Shown here piece after piece: positions 42,263 through 51,579 of a stretch of 64,000 nucleotides of DNA (position 1 is the stretch's first letter; every line of letters starts with the position of its first letter). The stretch is from contig JAZDRN010000003.1 of the NCBI GenBank assembly GCA_047501485.1, positions 183,870 through 247,869 of the forward strand. Direction: 5' to 3'. This DNA comes from Ancrocorticia sp047501485 (GTDB taxonomy: Bacteria; Actinomycetota; Actinomycetes; Actinomycetales; Actinomycetaceae). The translations under genes were made by a program, and so were the position numbers. The notes beneath the pieces are model-generated. The model saw only the letters and a list, made by a program, of their open reading frames with translations. It was not told the origin of the DNA and ran no database searches.

Positions 42263-42487
42263 ATCTCTATTGTGGTCCACTCGGTGTCGTTTTGGGGCGG
42301 CACGCCGTGTTCCTTTGGTCATCTTGTCGCTGTTGGAACCTGAGGCCTCTCAAGAACTGGGCCTCTCAAGAATAGGGAGCTCTCCTCTCCATCACAGTCT
42401 TCGTATGGTGGACTTGTGGACGGTGGGCTTCTGGATGGCAGGTTGCCTGAAGCGAGACTCTCCCTCTCAGGAACACAAGACTTTCAC

Positions 42488-43030
42488 TCACAGGAAAAAG
42501 GAGCGAACAGCGGGCAGAATCTGCACGTCGCCCGGCAACCAGGGGAGGGAATCGATCTCGGCCGCGCGCACCCAACGCAGCTCACGATGGCTGAAGCCGA
42601 GGATGGGCGCCGGCGATGCCTCGGGAAAGGTCGCGAGCCACAGGCGCATGAAGCTGCCGTTGGGGAGAGGCCAGTCCTCCTGAGAAGCGGACTGCGTCGC
42701 CGTTCCGTTCACATCGGGATCCTCACCCGCGATGTAGTCGCTTGTATACGCTGCTCTGCAACCGGCATTTCTCAATGGTTGATCGGCGCTGATTGCGTCG
42801 CGGTTGTCTGCCGGTCCGGCGATGCGGCGTCCAAGCGTCAGGGTTGTGGACAGCTCCTCGCGAATCTCGCGTCGCAGCGCAGCCTCCGGCGTCTCGCCGG
42901 GCTCGACTTTGCCGCCGGGAAATTCCCATAAGCCTGCAAGTTGCTCCGGGTAGGAGCGCTGCGCGGCAAGGAGTCGTGTGGGCCGGATCAGAGAATCGAC
43001 GATCGCAGCGCCTACGACGAGTTTTGGCAT
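42488..43030 (-). CDS. NUDIX hydrolase (MutT-like)
   Basis: The product is 180 residues from the ATG at 43,030. The Nudix box is GGKVEPGETPEAALRREIRE plus EL (residues 39 to 60), matching Gx5Ex7REUxEExGU. The start MPKLVVGAAIVDSLIRPTRL and the AQRSYPEQLAGLWEFPGGKV context are MutT/8-oxo-dGTPase-like. An insert of about 30 residues (ADQPLRNAGCRAAYTSDYIA) in the middle is unusual for MutT. The role is probably nucleotide-pool cleaning. Confidence 0.88.
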   Translation of the reverse strand: MPKLVVGAAIVDSLIRPTRLLAAQRSYPEQLAGLWEFPGGKVEPGETPEAALRREIREELSTTLTLGRRIAGPADNRDAISADQPLRNAGCRAAYTSDYIAGEDPDVNGTATQSASQEDWPLPNGSFMRLWLATFPEASPAPILGFSHRELRWVRAAEIDSLPWLPGDVQILPAVRSFFL

Positions 43031-43123
43031 CTCTTCTCCGTTCCTTTCCGGAGCGAGCATCCGGCTTGGGTTCAAGTTCCTCGTGGATTCGCTCAGTTTC
43101 TCGCATAAGAGAGCCGATGCCCA

Positions 43124-43198
43124 AACTATTATTCGTTTTCGGGGGCGGCCTGCATATATTTGCAGGCCTATGCCGATTTCGGATAGTTATTTCGGAAG
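43124..43198 (+). repeat. palindromic intergenic element, copy 2
   Basis: It shares with copy 1 (35,056) the arm CAAACTATTATTCGTTTTCG, the core GCGGCCTGCATATATTTGCA and the end GGATAGTTATTTCGGAAGG. Within this copy CCTGCA...TGCAGG forms a tight central hairpin. It is located between the NUDIX gene and the tRNA-Gly gene. Confidence 0.75.
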
Positions 43199-43282
43199 GC
43201 GGGGAAGTCAGAGGCTGGATCGCTCGAAATGATCGTTCATAGCGACACGAAGCTGTTGTATTGGCCTATGACCGGCTGCAGA

Positions 43283-43356
43283 TGGAGCGGGCGACGGGAG
43301 TCGAACCCGCCTCTGAAGCTTGGGAAGCTTCCATTCTACCGATGAACTACGCCCGC
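43283..43356 (-). tRNA. tRNA-Gly (anticodon CCC)
   Basis: Reading the minus strand, the acceptor arm GCGGGCG pairs with CGCCCGC, the D-loop holds GTTCATCGGTAGAA, the anticodon stem GAAGC/GCTTC encloses TTCCCAA (anticodon CCC, reading GGG), and the T-arm has GGGTTCGACTCCC. The CCA end is encoded. Length including CCA is 74. Confidence 0.95.
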
Positions 43357-43611
43357 AAGACGCTTGACCAGCTTACAGCGCTCGCCACGGTTGAGCAAAA
43401 ACGCCGTGCCCGATTGAGATCGTCGACTTCCGGCCCTCCCGGCTTATTTGGCCCTCCCGGGTTCTCTGGGCCGGAAAGCCTCTTGGGCGAAGCCGGGGAG
43501 TCCCTGTGAGTGAATCTGTGAGTGAAATGGAACGACTCCGACGTCAACATGAAGTGGCCGCGTTTGCGCTGCGAGCTGCGTCGGGCCTCTAAGTCATGCG
43601 AAAATCAGATC

Positions 43612-44208
43612 GTGCTTCTTTCTGATCGTGATATTCGCAAGTATGCCGAATCCGGCCGCATCAACGTGACACCGTGGGATCCACAGATGATTCAGCCCTC
43701 CTCGGTGGATATCCATCTTGACCGGTTCTTCCGACTCTTCGACAACCACAAGTACCCCGTCATCGACCCGGCCGCAGACCAGCCCGACCTCACCCGACTC
43801 ATCGACGTCTCGGCGGATGGCGAGTTCGTGCTGCACCCGGGCGAGTTCGTGCTCGGATCGACTTTTGAGACGGTCTCCCTGGCCGACGATGTCGCCGCCC
43901 GCCTCGAGGGTAAGTCCAGCCTTGGCCGCCTTGGGTTGCTCACCCATTCCACGGCGGGTTTCATCGACCCGGGCTTCTCGGGCCACGTGACCCTTGAGCT
44001 CTCCAACACGGCGACGATGCCCATCAAGCTGTACCCGGGTATGAAGATCGGCCAGCTCTGCTTCTTCCAGCTCTCCTCGCCCGCGGACGCACCTTACGGC
44101 AACGGCGCGGATGGCTCGCGCTATCAGGGGCAGCGTGGGCCCACGGCCTCGCGTTCTTTCCGGAATTTCCATCGGGTCGACGTGGGCAACGCCCCGCTGG
44201 AACTCTGA
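43612..44208 (+). CDS. dcd: dCTP deaminase (dUMP-forming type possible)
   Basis: The product is 198 residues from a GTG (VLLSDRDIRKYAESGRINVT), the standard Dcd N-terminus. VDIHLDRFFRLF, EGKSSLGRLGL and HSTAGFIDPGFSGHVTLELS carry the nucleotide-binding and catalytic residues (Ser, Arg, Glu). Actinobacterial Dcd proteins are often bifunctional, deaminating dCTP and cleaving dUTP to dUMP. The stop codon is part of an 18-bp tandem repeat. Confidence 0.93.
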   Translation: MLLSDRDIRKYAESGRINVTPWDPQMIQPSSVDIHLDRFFRLFDNHKYPVIDPAADQPDLTRLIDVSADGEFVLHPGEFVLGSTFETVSLADDVAARLEGKSSLGRLGLLTHSTAGFIDPGFSGHVTLELSNTATMPIKLYPGMKIGQLCFFQLSSPADAPYGNGADGSRYQGQRGPTASRSFRNFHRVDVGNAPLEL

Positions 44209-44272
44209 GCCGCGCTGGAACTCTGAGCCGCGCTGGAACTCTGAGCCGCGCTGGAACTCTGAGCCGCGCTGG
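44197..44272 (+). repeat. four-fold tandem repeat of the 3' end of dcd
   Basis: The 18-bp unit CTGGAACTCTGAGCCGCG starts at 44,197, 44,215, 44,233 and 44,251, with a partial fifth copy. The first unit encodes the last three residues (LEL) plus stop; the other copies lie behind the stop and repeat the TGA. Since 18 is divisible by 3, a frame through all copies is closed by each TGA. Confidence 0.95.
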
Positions 44273-44886
44273 TGCCTTGAAAGGGGCCTCGATTCCGGCC
44301 GCTATCCAGGTTCCACATCTCGCAAGAGGTCACACATCGCGCGAGAGGCCACAGGTGGGACAGTGTTGGAAGTGTGGCCTCTCGCCAGAAGTGTGGCCTC
44401 TCCGAAGATGCACGGCACCCGTGCCGCCGGTGATGGTGGCCGGTTTTGTTGCGGGGATTCGGTGGCGCACTTGTGGCGCACTTGGCGCTGGATCTTCGGT
44501 GACCATGCGGCGATCGATGCCATGGTCAGGGTATTCGCCGGAAATCTGACCGAGTGCCGACCGAGATCGTGGCTGCCATGGCTGCACTCGCGGTAGCGAG
44601 ATTTGCTCCGCTGAGTCTCCTATTCCCTGTCCCTGGAATCTTCGACATATCTCACTTTTGCGATTGTCGAAGGTGATAGGACGAAGCCCTAGAGGTGGCG
44701 TTTTGCCGCTGGTTATCGCGGTTTTCTCCTTCTCTTTGGGTATCGTATAGTTCAGGTTTCACCTTCTGTATACCCTCGGCTGACATCGTTGAATATGATA
44801 CGATGTGTCTGCGAAATGTGCGGGTTGGCCTGTGTTGCCGTTGCCCGCTTCCTGACCACCCTCCATCAATCGTTGAGGAGTGATTA
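44273..44886. other. intergenic region between dcd and the mrp operon
   Basis: About 610 bases hold no gene I accept. Two imperfect local duplications are visible, GAAGTGTGGCCTCTCGCC then GAAGTGTGGCCTCTCCG (44,370 to 44,405), and CACATCGCG/CACA near 44,332. Near 44,786 CATCGT and ACGATG flank a TATGAT, which might be the mrp promoter region with a dyad, but no -35 box is convincing. Confidence 0.4.
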
Positions 44887-47800
44887 ATGCCGGCGCTTCT
44901 GCTCCTGTTCTTTCTCGGAGCCCTTGGCGCGCCAGCACTGATGAAAAGGGGTCGGCTCGGGTTTGTCTTCCTCGCCGGAATACCCGGAATCGCTTTGCTC
45001 TGGTTCCTCATGGAGCTGCCGCAGGCATTCCGCGGCGAGGTTTACGTCCAGAAAGTGGCGTGGCTACCCCAGCTCGGTTTCACCTTCGATGTTCGTATCG
45101 ATGCGTTATCCCTGATCATGGCTTTGCTGGTGACCGGCGTAGGAACACTGGTGCTGCTTTACTCGGCCAGATACTTCAGCTCCTCCGCCTCACACCTGGG
45201 GCGATTTGCGGGGGTTTTCCTCGCTTTCGCGGGAGCGATGCTGGGCCTTGTCACCACAGATTCCACGCCAGCGCTCTATCTGTTCTGGGAACTCACCACC
45301 GTCTTCTCCTTCCTTCTCATCGGGCACTATTCCGACCGAACGAGTTCTCGACGTGCGGCCATGCAGGCCATCATCGTGACCACTGCTGGCGGTCTCACGA
45401 TGCTGGTCGGCATCGTGATGCTCGGTGAGATGCCGGGCGGATCCTACTCATTCTCCGAGCTCCTCGATTCAGCGAACCGGGGTGCTCTGGGGGCGGGGAC
45501 TCCCGCCCTGCTCTCCACCGCCGTGGTCCTGATGCTCATCGGAGCCTTCTCGAAGTCAGCCCTGATCCCCTTCCATTTCTGGCTTCCGGCGGCGATGGCA
45601 GCTCCCACCCCCGTCTCCGCATATCTGCACGCGGCGGCCATGGTGAAGGCGGGCGTGTACCTCGTTGCACGCCTCGCCCCCGGGCTCGCGGATGTAGCTC
45701 CATGGCGCCCCATGGTGCTCGTCGCGGGAATCGGGACGTTGCTCATCGGAGGATACCGGGCGCTCAAACAGCATGACATCAAGCTGATCCTCGCCTTTGG
45801 AACAGTGTCCCAGCTCGGCCTGATCATCCTGATGGTCGGCTACGGTGAGGCCGAGATGGCACTCGCCGGGCTCATGATGCTCTGCGCTCATGCGCTCTTC
45901 AAGTCCGCCTTGTTCCTATCGGTCGGTGTGGTAGATGTCGCGATGGGCACGCGCGACCTGCGCGAACTCAGCGGGGTCGGACGGGCCATGCCGGTCACGG
46001 CCACATTCGCCGGTCTCGCCACCGCTTCGATGATCGGGTTGCCGCCCTTCGCTGGATTCGTAGCGAAGGAAACCAGCCTCGAGGCTCTCGTCGGAGGAGA
46101 TCTCACAGCCACCATCACCTGGATCGCCATTGCGGTCGGATCGGCTCTCACGGTCGCCTACGGTCTTCGTTTCTGGTGGGGTTCGTTCGCTGATAAGCCC
46201 GGTGTGGAGCCGCTGCCCGTGGGGCGCACCTCGCGCGTGATGGTGGCGCCTGTCGTCATTCTCGCGACGCTCGGTCTGCTGCTCGGCATCTTCTCCTCAT
46301 GGTGGAGTCAGCTGCTGGAACTGTACGCGGACACCTACACGGGCACGCCGGGCCACCTGGCACTCTGGCACGGCTTCGGCATGCCGCTTCTCATCACGTG
46401 CGGTGTGATCGTCGTCGGAGTGCTGCTTTTCAAGTTCCGCACCCCATTCGAGAAGCTGGCTCTCAAGCACGAGTTCCCCAAGGGCGCTGACCAGGTGTAC
46501 CGAGACCTCATCAGGGGCTTGGAGCGTCTGTCCGGCGTCGTCACCGGCGCGACGCAGCGTGGTTCGCTGCCCGCCTATTTGTCCACTATCTTCGTTTTCG
46601 CTCTCATCACGGTCACGGCGGCGGGAGTCTTCGGTGGCGCATCGTTGCCCGGCGGCGTCAGGCTCTGGGACTCGTGGGCACAGGGAGCGACCGCCCTGGT
46701 GACACTGAGTGCGGCGGTTCTGGCCGCCCGTGCGCGCCACCGCATGAAGGCGGTACTCCTCATGAGCGTGACGGGCTACGGCGTGGCTCTGACCTATGAG
46801 CTGTACGGCGCACCCGATCTGGCGCTGACGCAGGTGTTGTCCGAGACGATCACACTGGTGCTGTTCGTGCTGGTGTTGCGTCGTCTGCCTCCCTATTTCT
46901 CCAACCGTCCGTTGCGCCGTTCGCGCAGCTGGCGCCTTCTTCTGGCAATCGCCTCGGGCGTCTCTGTCGCCGTCGTCGCAGCCATGGCCTCCGCCAGCCG
47001 CGTCCATACCCCTATCTCCGAGCTGTTCGCGGAAGAGGGATTCAGTTTCGGCTACGGCAGGAACATCGTCAACGTGACACTTGTGGACATCCGTGCCTGG
47101 GACACCCTGGGGGAGACGTCCGTTCTGGTGGTCTGCGCAATGGGCATCTCGTCACTGTTGTTCGTGCGTGATCGCGTGGGCCGTACAGATCGCCTTCGCA
47201 ATGTTCTGGGACCGGTCGATTCGAGGACGCGCGCCAAGTTCGTCGAAGTTGTGAACGACGGCGGATTCGTGGCCAGGCCGCTCCCGAACAGCGATCTTCC
47301 TTTGCAGGAGGGCCGTTCCAGGAGATGGTTGGCCACGATCATGCGCCATGGCGTCGAGTCGCGGCCGGTCATTCTGATGGTCGGAACCCGGCTGGTCTTC
47401 TACTCCATCGTCATGGTCTCGATGTTCCTGCTGTTCTCCGGGCACAACCAGCCCGGCGGCGGATTCGCGGGAGGCCTGCTCGCTGGAATCGCACTGGCGC
47501 TGCGCTACCTGGCGGGTGGACGTTTCGAGTTGGGAGCGGCTCTGCCGCTGCTGCCCTCTCACCTCATGGGAGGCGGCCTGCTCACCGTCACCGCTTCGGC
47601 ACTCATCCCGGTGCTGCTTGGAGGGAATCCGTTGCAGACCGCGATGTTCGATTTCACCCTGCCGGGCTTCGGCGATGTTCACTTCGCCACGGCGCTCATC
47701 TTCGATATCGGTGTCTATCTGGCGGTCGTTGGCTTGTCCCTGGAGATTCTGCGTTCGCTCGGTGGAGAGATCGACCGTCACGGAGAGCTGGAGGGCTTGC

Positions 47801-47961
47801 AGGGGCCGGACGATCTGATGATCGTGGCTCGAGATGACGAACGCGCCGCCGTGAAGAGAGAGATGGATGCGGAGGCTCAGTTGTCCGAGCAAGGCGATGA
47901 CGCGAGTCCTTCTGAGGGAGCGCGCTTCTCCGGATCGAGACGGGAGGTGAGGAACCGATGA
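44887..47961 (+). CDS. mnhA: Mrp Na+/H+ antiporter subunit A fused to subunit B
   Basis: The product is 1,024 residues with about 21 membrane segments. The NADH-quinone-oxidoreductase-like part contains FWELTTVFSFLLIGHYSD and SALIPFHFWLPAAMAAPTPV (residues around 220), with the proton-path lysine and glutamate regions of MrpA. From about residue 840 the sequence is an MnhB domain (FSGHNQPGGGFAGGLLAGIA). The A-B fusion is usual in actinobacteria. Ribosome site GAGGAG. The complex exchanges Na+ for protons in pH and salt homeostasis. Confidence 0.92.
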   Translation: MPALLLLFFLGALGAPALMKRGRLGFVFLAGIPGIALLWFLMELPQAFRGEVYVQKVAWLPQLGFTFDVRIDALSLIMALLVTGVGTLVLLYSARYFSSSASHLGRFAGVFLAFAGAMLGLVTTDSTPALYLFWELTTVFSFLLIGHYSDRTSSRRAAMQAIIVTTAGGLTMLVGIVMLGEMPGGSYSFSELLDSANRGALGAGTPALLSTAVVLMLIGAFSKSALIPFHFWLPAAMAAPTPVSAYLHAAAMVKAGVYLVARLAPGLADVAPWRPMVLVAGIGTLLIGGYRALKQHDIKLILAFGTVSQLGLIILMVGYGEAEMALAGLMMLCAHALFKSALFLSVGVVDVAMGTRDLRELSGVGRAMPVTATFAGLATASMIGLPPFAGFVAKETSLEALVGGDLTATITWIAIAVGSALTVAYGLRFWWGSFADKPGVEPLPVGRTSRVMVAPVVILATLGLLLGIFSSWWSQLLELYADTYTGTPGHLALWHGFGMPLLITCGVIVVGVLLFKFRTPFEKLALKHEFPKGADQVYRDLIRGLERLSGVVTGATQRGSLPAYLSTIFVFALITVTAAGVFGGASLPGGVRLWDSWAQGATALVTLSAAVLAARARHRMKAVLLMSVTGYGVALTYELYGAPDLALTQVLSETITLVLFVLVLRRLPPYFSNRPLRRSRSWRLLLAIASGVSVAVVAAMASASRVHTPISELFAEEGFSFGYGRNIVNVTLVDIRAWDTLGETSVLVVCAMGISSLLFVRDRVGRTDRLRNVLGPVDSRTRAKFVEVVNDGGFVARPLPNSDLPLQEGRSRRWLATIMRHGVESRPVILMVGTRLVFYSIVMVSMFLLFSGHNQPGGGFAGGLLAGIALALRYLAGGRFELGAALPLLPSHLMGGGLLTVTASALIPVLLGGNPLQTAMFDFTLPGFGDVHFATALIFDIGVYLAVVGLSLEILRSLGGEIDRHGELEGLQGPDDLMIVARDDERAAVKREMDAEAQLSEQGDDASPSEGARFSGSRREVRNR

Positions 47962-48410
47962 GTTCCCTTGCACTGATTGTTCTATGCGGTGTGCTGGTCG
48001 CCGTGGGCGTCTACCTCATTCTTGAACGTTCGCTCTCCCGCATCGTTCTAGGACTGGCCGCCCTCTCCAACGGCATCAACATTCTGTTTCTCATTGCCGG
48101 TGGACGCTCCGGCGAGCTTGCTTTCGTGGGCAGCGCGGAGCCGTCTGAGATGGCCGATCCATTGGTCCAGGCCATGGTGCTGACGGCGATCGTCATCACC
48201 CTGGGCATGACGGGCTTCTTGCTGGCGATGGCCTATCGCACCTGGCAGCTGAGGGACAATGACGAAGTCCGAGACGACCGAGAGGATCGCGCCGTGGCAA
48301 AGCGCAAGGCGGCAGCCGCCATGGAGGCCCACGACGATATCGGCAATCTGTCGGATACCGCCGCGGAGTTCCACGACGACGTCGACACGAGCGAGGGAGG
48401 CAAGGAGTGA
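47958..48410 (+). CDS. mnhC: Mrp antiporter subunit C
   Basis: The product is 150 residues, an MnhC/NuoK-like protein with three membrane segments (LALIVLCGVLVAVGVYLILE, GLAALSNGINILFLIAGG and ALVQAMVLTAIVITLGMTGF-type). The ATG overlaps the mnhA stop by 4 bases. The C-terminal 45 residues form a charged tail (DNDEVRDDREDRAVAKRKAA). Confidence 0.9.
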   Translation: MSSLALIVLCGVLVAVGVYLILERSLSRIVLGLAALSNGINILFLIAGGRSGELAFVGSAEPSEMADPLVQAMVLTAIVITLGMTGFLLAMAYRTWQLRDNDEVRDDREDRAVAKRKAAAAMEAHDDIGNLSDTAAEFHDDVDTSEGGKE

Positions 48411-50119
48411 GCCTGAACGTCCTTCTCGCGGTCCCCGTCGTCCTGCCATTGCTGGGCGCTGGAATTCTGCTCGCCTTCCCGGCGAAGAGGTTCCGCCGCC
48501 TGCAGTCTTTCGCTGCAATCGGGGTGCTTGTGATCGTGCTGGCCGCCGCGGTCGCACTGCTCATCGGTTCACTCGACGGCCCGGTGGTTCTCGATATCGG
48601 CGGGTGGGCAGCTCCCGTAGGTATCGCCCTCGTGGCGGACCGGCTCTCCACTCTCATGCTGGTCACCTCGGTGACCGTGACCTTGGTGGTGCTGCTGTAC
48701 TCGATGTTCCAGGGTGCCGCGGATGGAGATAAGGGAGCGCCTTCGGCGATCTATTTCCCGGCCTTCCTTATCTTGTCGGCCGGAGTTTCCAACGCCTTCC
48801 TGTCCGGGGATCTCTTCAACATCTATGTTGGCTTCGAGATCCTGCTGGCGGCATCGTTCGTGCTCATCACAATGGGTGGAACCTCGGAGCGGATGCGCAC
48901 CGGTAGCGTCTACGTGATCGTCTCGCTGGTGTCCTCGATGTTGTTCCTCATCTCGATCGGGCTCATCTACGCCTCCACTGGAACTGTCAACCTGGCTCAG
49001 CTTGCCTACCGGCTGCCGGAGGTCGATCCCGGCATGCGGCTGGTGCTGCAGGTGATGCTGCTCATCGCCTTCGCCATCAAGGCGGCGATCTTCCCGCTCT
49101 CGGCATGGCTTCCCGATTCCTATCCAACGGCGTCGGCTCCGGTCACCGCGGTGTTCGCGGGCCTGCTGACGAAGGTGGGCATCTATGCCATCATCCGCAC
49201 CCAGACCCTGCTCTTCCCCGGTGGGAGATTGGACGACCTGCTTGCGGGCTTCGCGATAGCGGCGATGCTGGTGGGCATCCTGGGTGCCGTGGCGCAGCAA
49301 GACGTCAAACGATTACTTTCCTTCACACTGGTGTCCCACATGGGATACATGGTGTGGGGTATTGCGATCAATTCCGATGCCGCCCTGTCCTCGACGATCT
49401 TCTACGCCGTTCATCACATCACCGTCCAGACCGCGCTGTTCTTGGTCGTCGGTCTGATCGAGCGAAAAGGCGGCACCACCTCGCTGGTGAAACTGGGATC
49501 GCTGGGCGCTGCCGTTCCCGGAATCGCCATCCTCTATCTGATCCCGGCGCTCAACCTGGCGGGCGTGCCCCCCATGTCCGGATTCCTCGGCAAGCTGGGC
49601 CTGATGCAGGCCTCAGCCACCCGCGGAGAACCGATCGACTGGGCGCTTATCGCGGCGGGGATCATCACCTCGATCCTTACGCTCTATGCCGTGATCCGAG
49701 TGTGGAACATGGCGTTCTGGCAGAAGGCCCCGGAGCCGCTGCCGGAGCGGAACTGCCCGAGCGGCATGGTCGGTGCGGCGGCGACCCTCGTCGCGCTGTC
49801 CCTGATGCTGACAGTGATCGCCAATCCGCTGCGCGGCTTCACCGACCGTGCGGGGCAGGAGCTACGTGCCCGCGCGCCCTACATAGTGGCGGTGCTCCCA
49901 GAGGCGGGCGAGAGGGGAAGCGGGGTTTCCCCGGAGGTCAAGGAGAGCGAGGACCCGGATATATCCCCGACGAACTCGCCCTCGCCATCTCCTTCCGACG
50001 TCTCGCCGACGCCCACTCCAAGCCCTTCCGGGTCCACGACGCCTGCCGCGGCCGGCAGGCAGAGCTCTTCGGAATCCGCTGATGCAGCGTTCCCCCTGAT
50101 GGAGGTGACAACCCCATGA
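48407..50119 (+). CDS. mnhD: Mrp antiporter subunit D
   Basis: The product is 570 residues, a NuoN/NuoL-like subunit (FEILLAASFVLITMGGTSER, AFAIKAAIFPLSAWLPDSYP with the conserved lysine region). It starts at GTG in a 4-base overlap with mnhC. The last 75 residues are an added Ser/Pro/Thr-rich tail (SPTNSPSPSPSDVSPTPTPS), absent from typical MnhD proteins of about 490 to 500 residues. Confidence 0.9.
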   Translation: MSLNVLLAVPVVLPLLGAGILLAFPAKRFRRLQSFAAIGVLVIVLAAAVALLIGSLDGPVVLDIGGWAAPVGIALVADRLSTLMLVTSVTVTLVVLLYSMFQGAADGDKGAPSAIYFPAFLILSAGVSNAFLSGDLFNIYVGFEILLAASFVLITMGGTSERMRTGSVYVIVSLVSSMLFLISIGLIYASTGTVNLAQLAYRLPEVDPGMRLVLQVMLLIAFAIKAAIFPLSAWLPDSYPTASAPVTAVFAGLLTKVGIYAIIRTQTLLFPGGRLDDLLAGFAIAAMLVGILGAVAQQDVKRLLSFTLVSHMGYMVWGIAINSDAALSSTIFYAVHHITVQTALFLVVGLIERKGGTTSLVKLGSLGAAVPGIAILYLIPALNLAGVPPMSGFLGKLGLMQASATRGEPIDWALIAAGIITSILTLYAVIRVWNMAFWQKAPEPLPERNCPSGMVGAAATLVALSLMLTVIANPLRGFTDRAGQELRARAPYIVAVLPEAGERGSGVSPEVKESEDPDISPTNSPSPSPSDVSPTPTPSPSGSTTPAAAGRQSSSESADAAFPLMEVTTP

Positions 50120-50757
50120 GCAAAGCAAGTGAAGCCATTCGCATCGCGACCCAGCGGCCCGGTCGTTTCCCGCACGCCTCGCTGGGAACCCTGGTCTGGC
50201 TCACCATCGTCTGGGTGTTGCTGTGGGGTGAGATCTCGCCCAGCAACATTCTCTCGGGTTTCGGGCTCGCCCTGCTCATCACCACGATCGCCCCGTTCCC
50301 GACGGTGCGTTTCGATGGGCGTTTCCGCCCGAAGGCGCTGGTGTGGCTCATCGTCAAGTTCATCTATGATCTGGTGGTCTCCGCGTTCCAGCAGGCTTTC
50401 TTCATCATGAGGCGTAAGAAGCCTCGCGGTGCCATCATCAGGGTCGCTCTCCGGTCCGAATCGGACGCTTACCTGGCGATGACCGCGGGGATGTCCGCCG
50501 TCGTCCCCGGCTCGGTGCCGGTGGAGGCGGACGCGGCGAGCGGAACGCTCTACATCCACGTCTTCGATATCGGGCTTGCCGGCGGCGTCTCCAACGCCCA
50601 CCAGAGCATTCTGGATCTGGAGGAGCGCATTCTGCGGGCTTTCGCCTCGCGCAACGAACTGATGCGGGCTGGGTTCGTTCCCGGTTCCTCTCGCAAGGCG
50701 GGGAGACTGCCCGTGCCCTATGCACCCGCCTATGAACCGCGAAAGGAGGAGCGATGA
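50116..50757 (+). CDS. mnhE: Mrp antiporter subunit E
   Basis: The product is 213 residues with an MnhE pattern: two N-terminal membrane helices (LVWLTIVWVLLWGEISPSNI), a third segment and a cytoplasmic domain with SGTLYIHVFDIGLAGGVSNA. It overlaps mnhD by 4 bases. Confidence 0.9.
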   Translation: MSKASEAIRIATQRPGRFPHASLGTLVWLTIVWVLLWGEISPSNILSGFGLALLITTIAPFPTVRFDGRFRPKALVWLIVKFIYDLVVSAFQQAFFIMRRKKPRGAIIRVALRSESDAYLAMTAGMSAVVPGSVPVEADAASGTLYIHVFDIGLAGGVSNAHQSILDLEERILRAFASRNELMRAGFVPGSSRKAGRLPVPYAPAYEPRKEER

Positions 50758-51140
50758 TCTGGATTGTGAGCATATGCGGAGTCATGCTCTTCATATCCGC
50801 TTTCCTGGTGCTGTGGCGCATCAACGATGGCCCCAACACCCTCGACCGGATGGTGGGCGTGGACGTCATGACGTCCATCATGCTCGGTGCGTTGGCCCTC
50901 CTGGTCGCGATGACCCGGCGTTCGGATCTGCTGGCAGTGTTCGTGGTCGTCTCGGTGGTGGGCTTCCTGGGATCGGTTTCGGTCTCGCGGGCCGCGCGGC
51001 CGGACGACCCAGGCAAGAGGCGTATCCTCACCATTGAGGAGGAGCGCGCCATCGCAGCCGCCGAGGATGAGGATGACGACGACGATACCGCCGCTCCCGT
51101 CCACCCCGACGGCTCCGACGAGGAGGACGCCGATGGATAA
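50754..51140 (+). CDS. mnhF: Mrp antiporter subunit F
   Basis: The product is 128 residues. The MnhF body (RINDGPNTLDRMVGVDVMTS, then three short hydrophobic segments) is followed by an unusual acidic C-terminal tail (AAAEDEDDDDDTAAP). It overlaps mnhE by 4 bases and mnhG by 8. Confidence 0.88.
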   Translation: MIWIVSICGVMLFISAFLVLWRINDGPNTLDRMVGVDVMTSIMLGALALLVAMTRRSDLLAVFVVVSVVGFLGSVSVSRAARPDDPGKRRILTIEEERAIAAAEDEDDDDDTAAPVHPDGSDEEDADG

Positions 51141-51507
51141 CCTTCTGGATATACTGGGCGCCGCCTTCCTTTTCGCGGGATGTTCTCTCACGTTGGTCGC
51201 GGCGATCGGGATCTTCCGTTCGGGGGATCTCATCTCCCGCCAGCACATCGCCACGAAGCCCCAGGTGCTTTCCCTGATCTTGAATCTGACAGGTGCCGCG
51301 TTGTTGGTGCGGGATTCGACGATGACCTGGACGATGCTACTCGTCATCGCCTTCCAGCTGATCACATCGCCTATCTCCGCCCACATGCTTTCCCGCGCCG
51401 GTTACCGTACCGGGACGGCACGAGCGGAGAATCTGGTGGTGGACGAATTGCGGGAGGACCTGCACGTCAACACGTCGGCGGTCGATAATGAGAGAGACAG
51501 ACGCTAA
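51133..51507 (+). CDS. mnhG: Mrp antiporter subunit G
   Basis: The product is 124 residues from the ATG at 51,133. The MnhG/PhaG pattern is FLFAGCSLTLVAAIGIFRSG, then SRQHIATKPQVLSLILNLTG and PISAHMLSRAGYRTG. It is the last gene of the operon; the subunits assemble in the membrane as one complex. Confidence 0.9.
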   Translation: MDNLLDILGAAFLFAGCSLTLVAAIGIFRSGDLISRQHIATKPQVLSLILNLTGAALLVRDSTMTWTMLLVIAFQLITSPISAHMLSRAGYRTGTARAENLVVDELREDLHVNTSAVDNERDRR

Positions 51508-51528
51508 CGTAGCGGTAACGATACATGA

Positions 51529-51556
51529 ACCGCGCGCCCGCCCCCTTGCGGGCGCG
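51529..51556. terminator. GC-rich hairpin after mnhG
   Basis: Perfect 11-bp arms CGCGCGCCCGC and GCGGGCGCGCG with a 6-base loop, about 20 bases after the mnhG stop and just before the DUF4235 gene. No T-run follows. Confidence 0.7.
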
Positions 51557-51579
51557 CGTCCCGACCGAAGGGAAACGGT

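Noticed and set aside
44111..44596. 161-codon plus-strand frame with repeated Arg-Trp-Asn-Ser-Glu-Pro units
   Set aside because: The repeat is the 18-bp dcd-end duplication read in another frame; no ribosome site or family is present.
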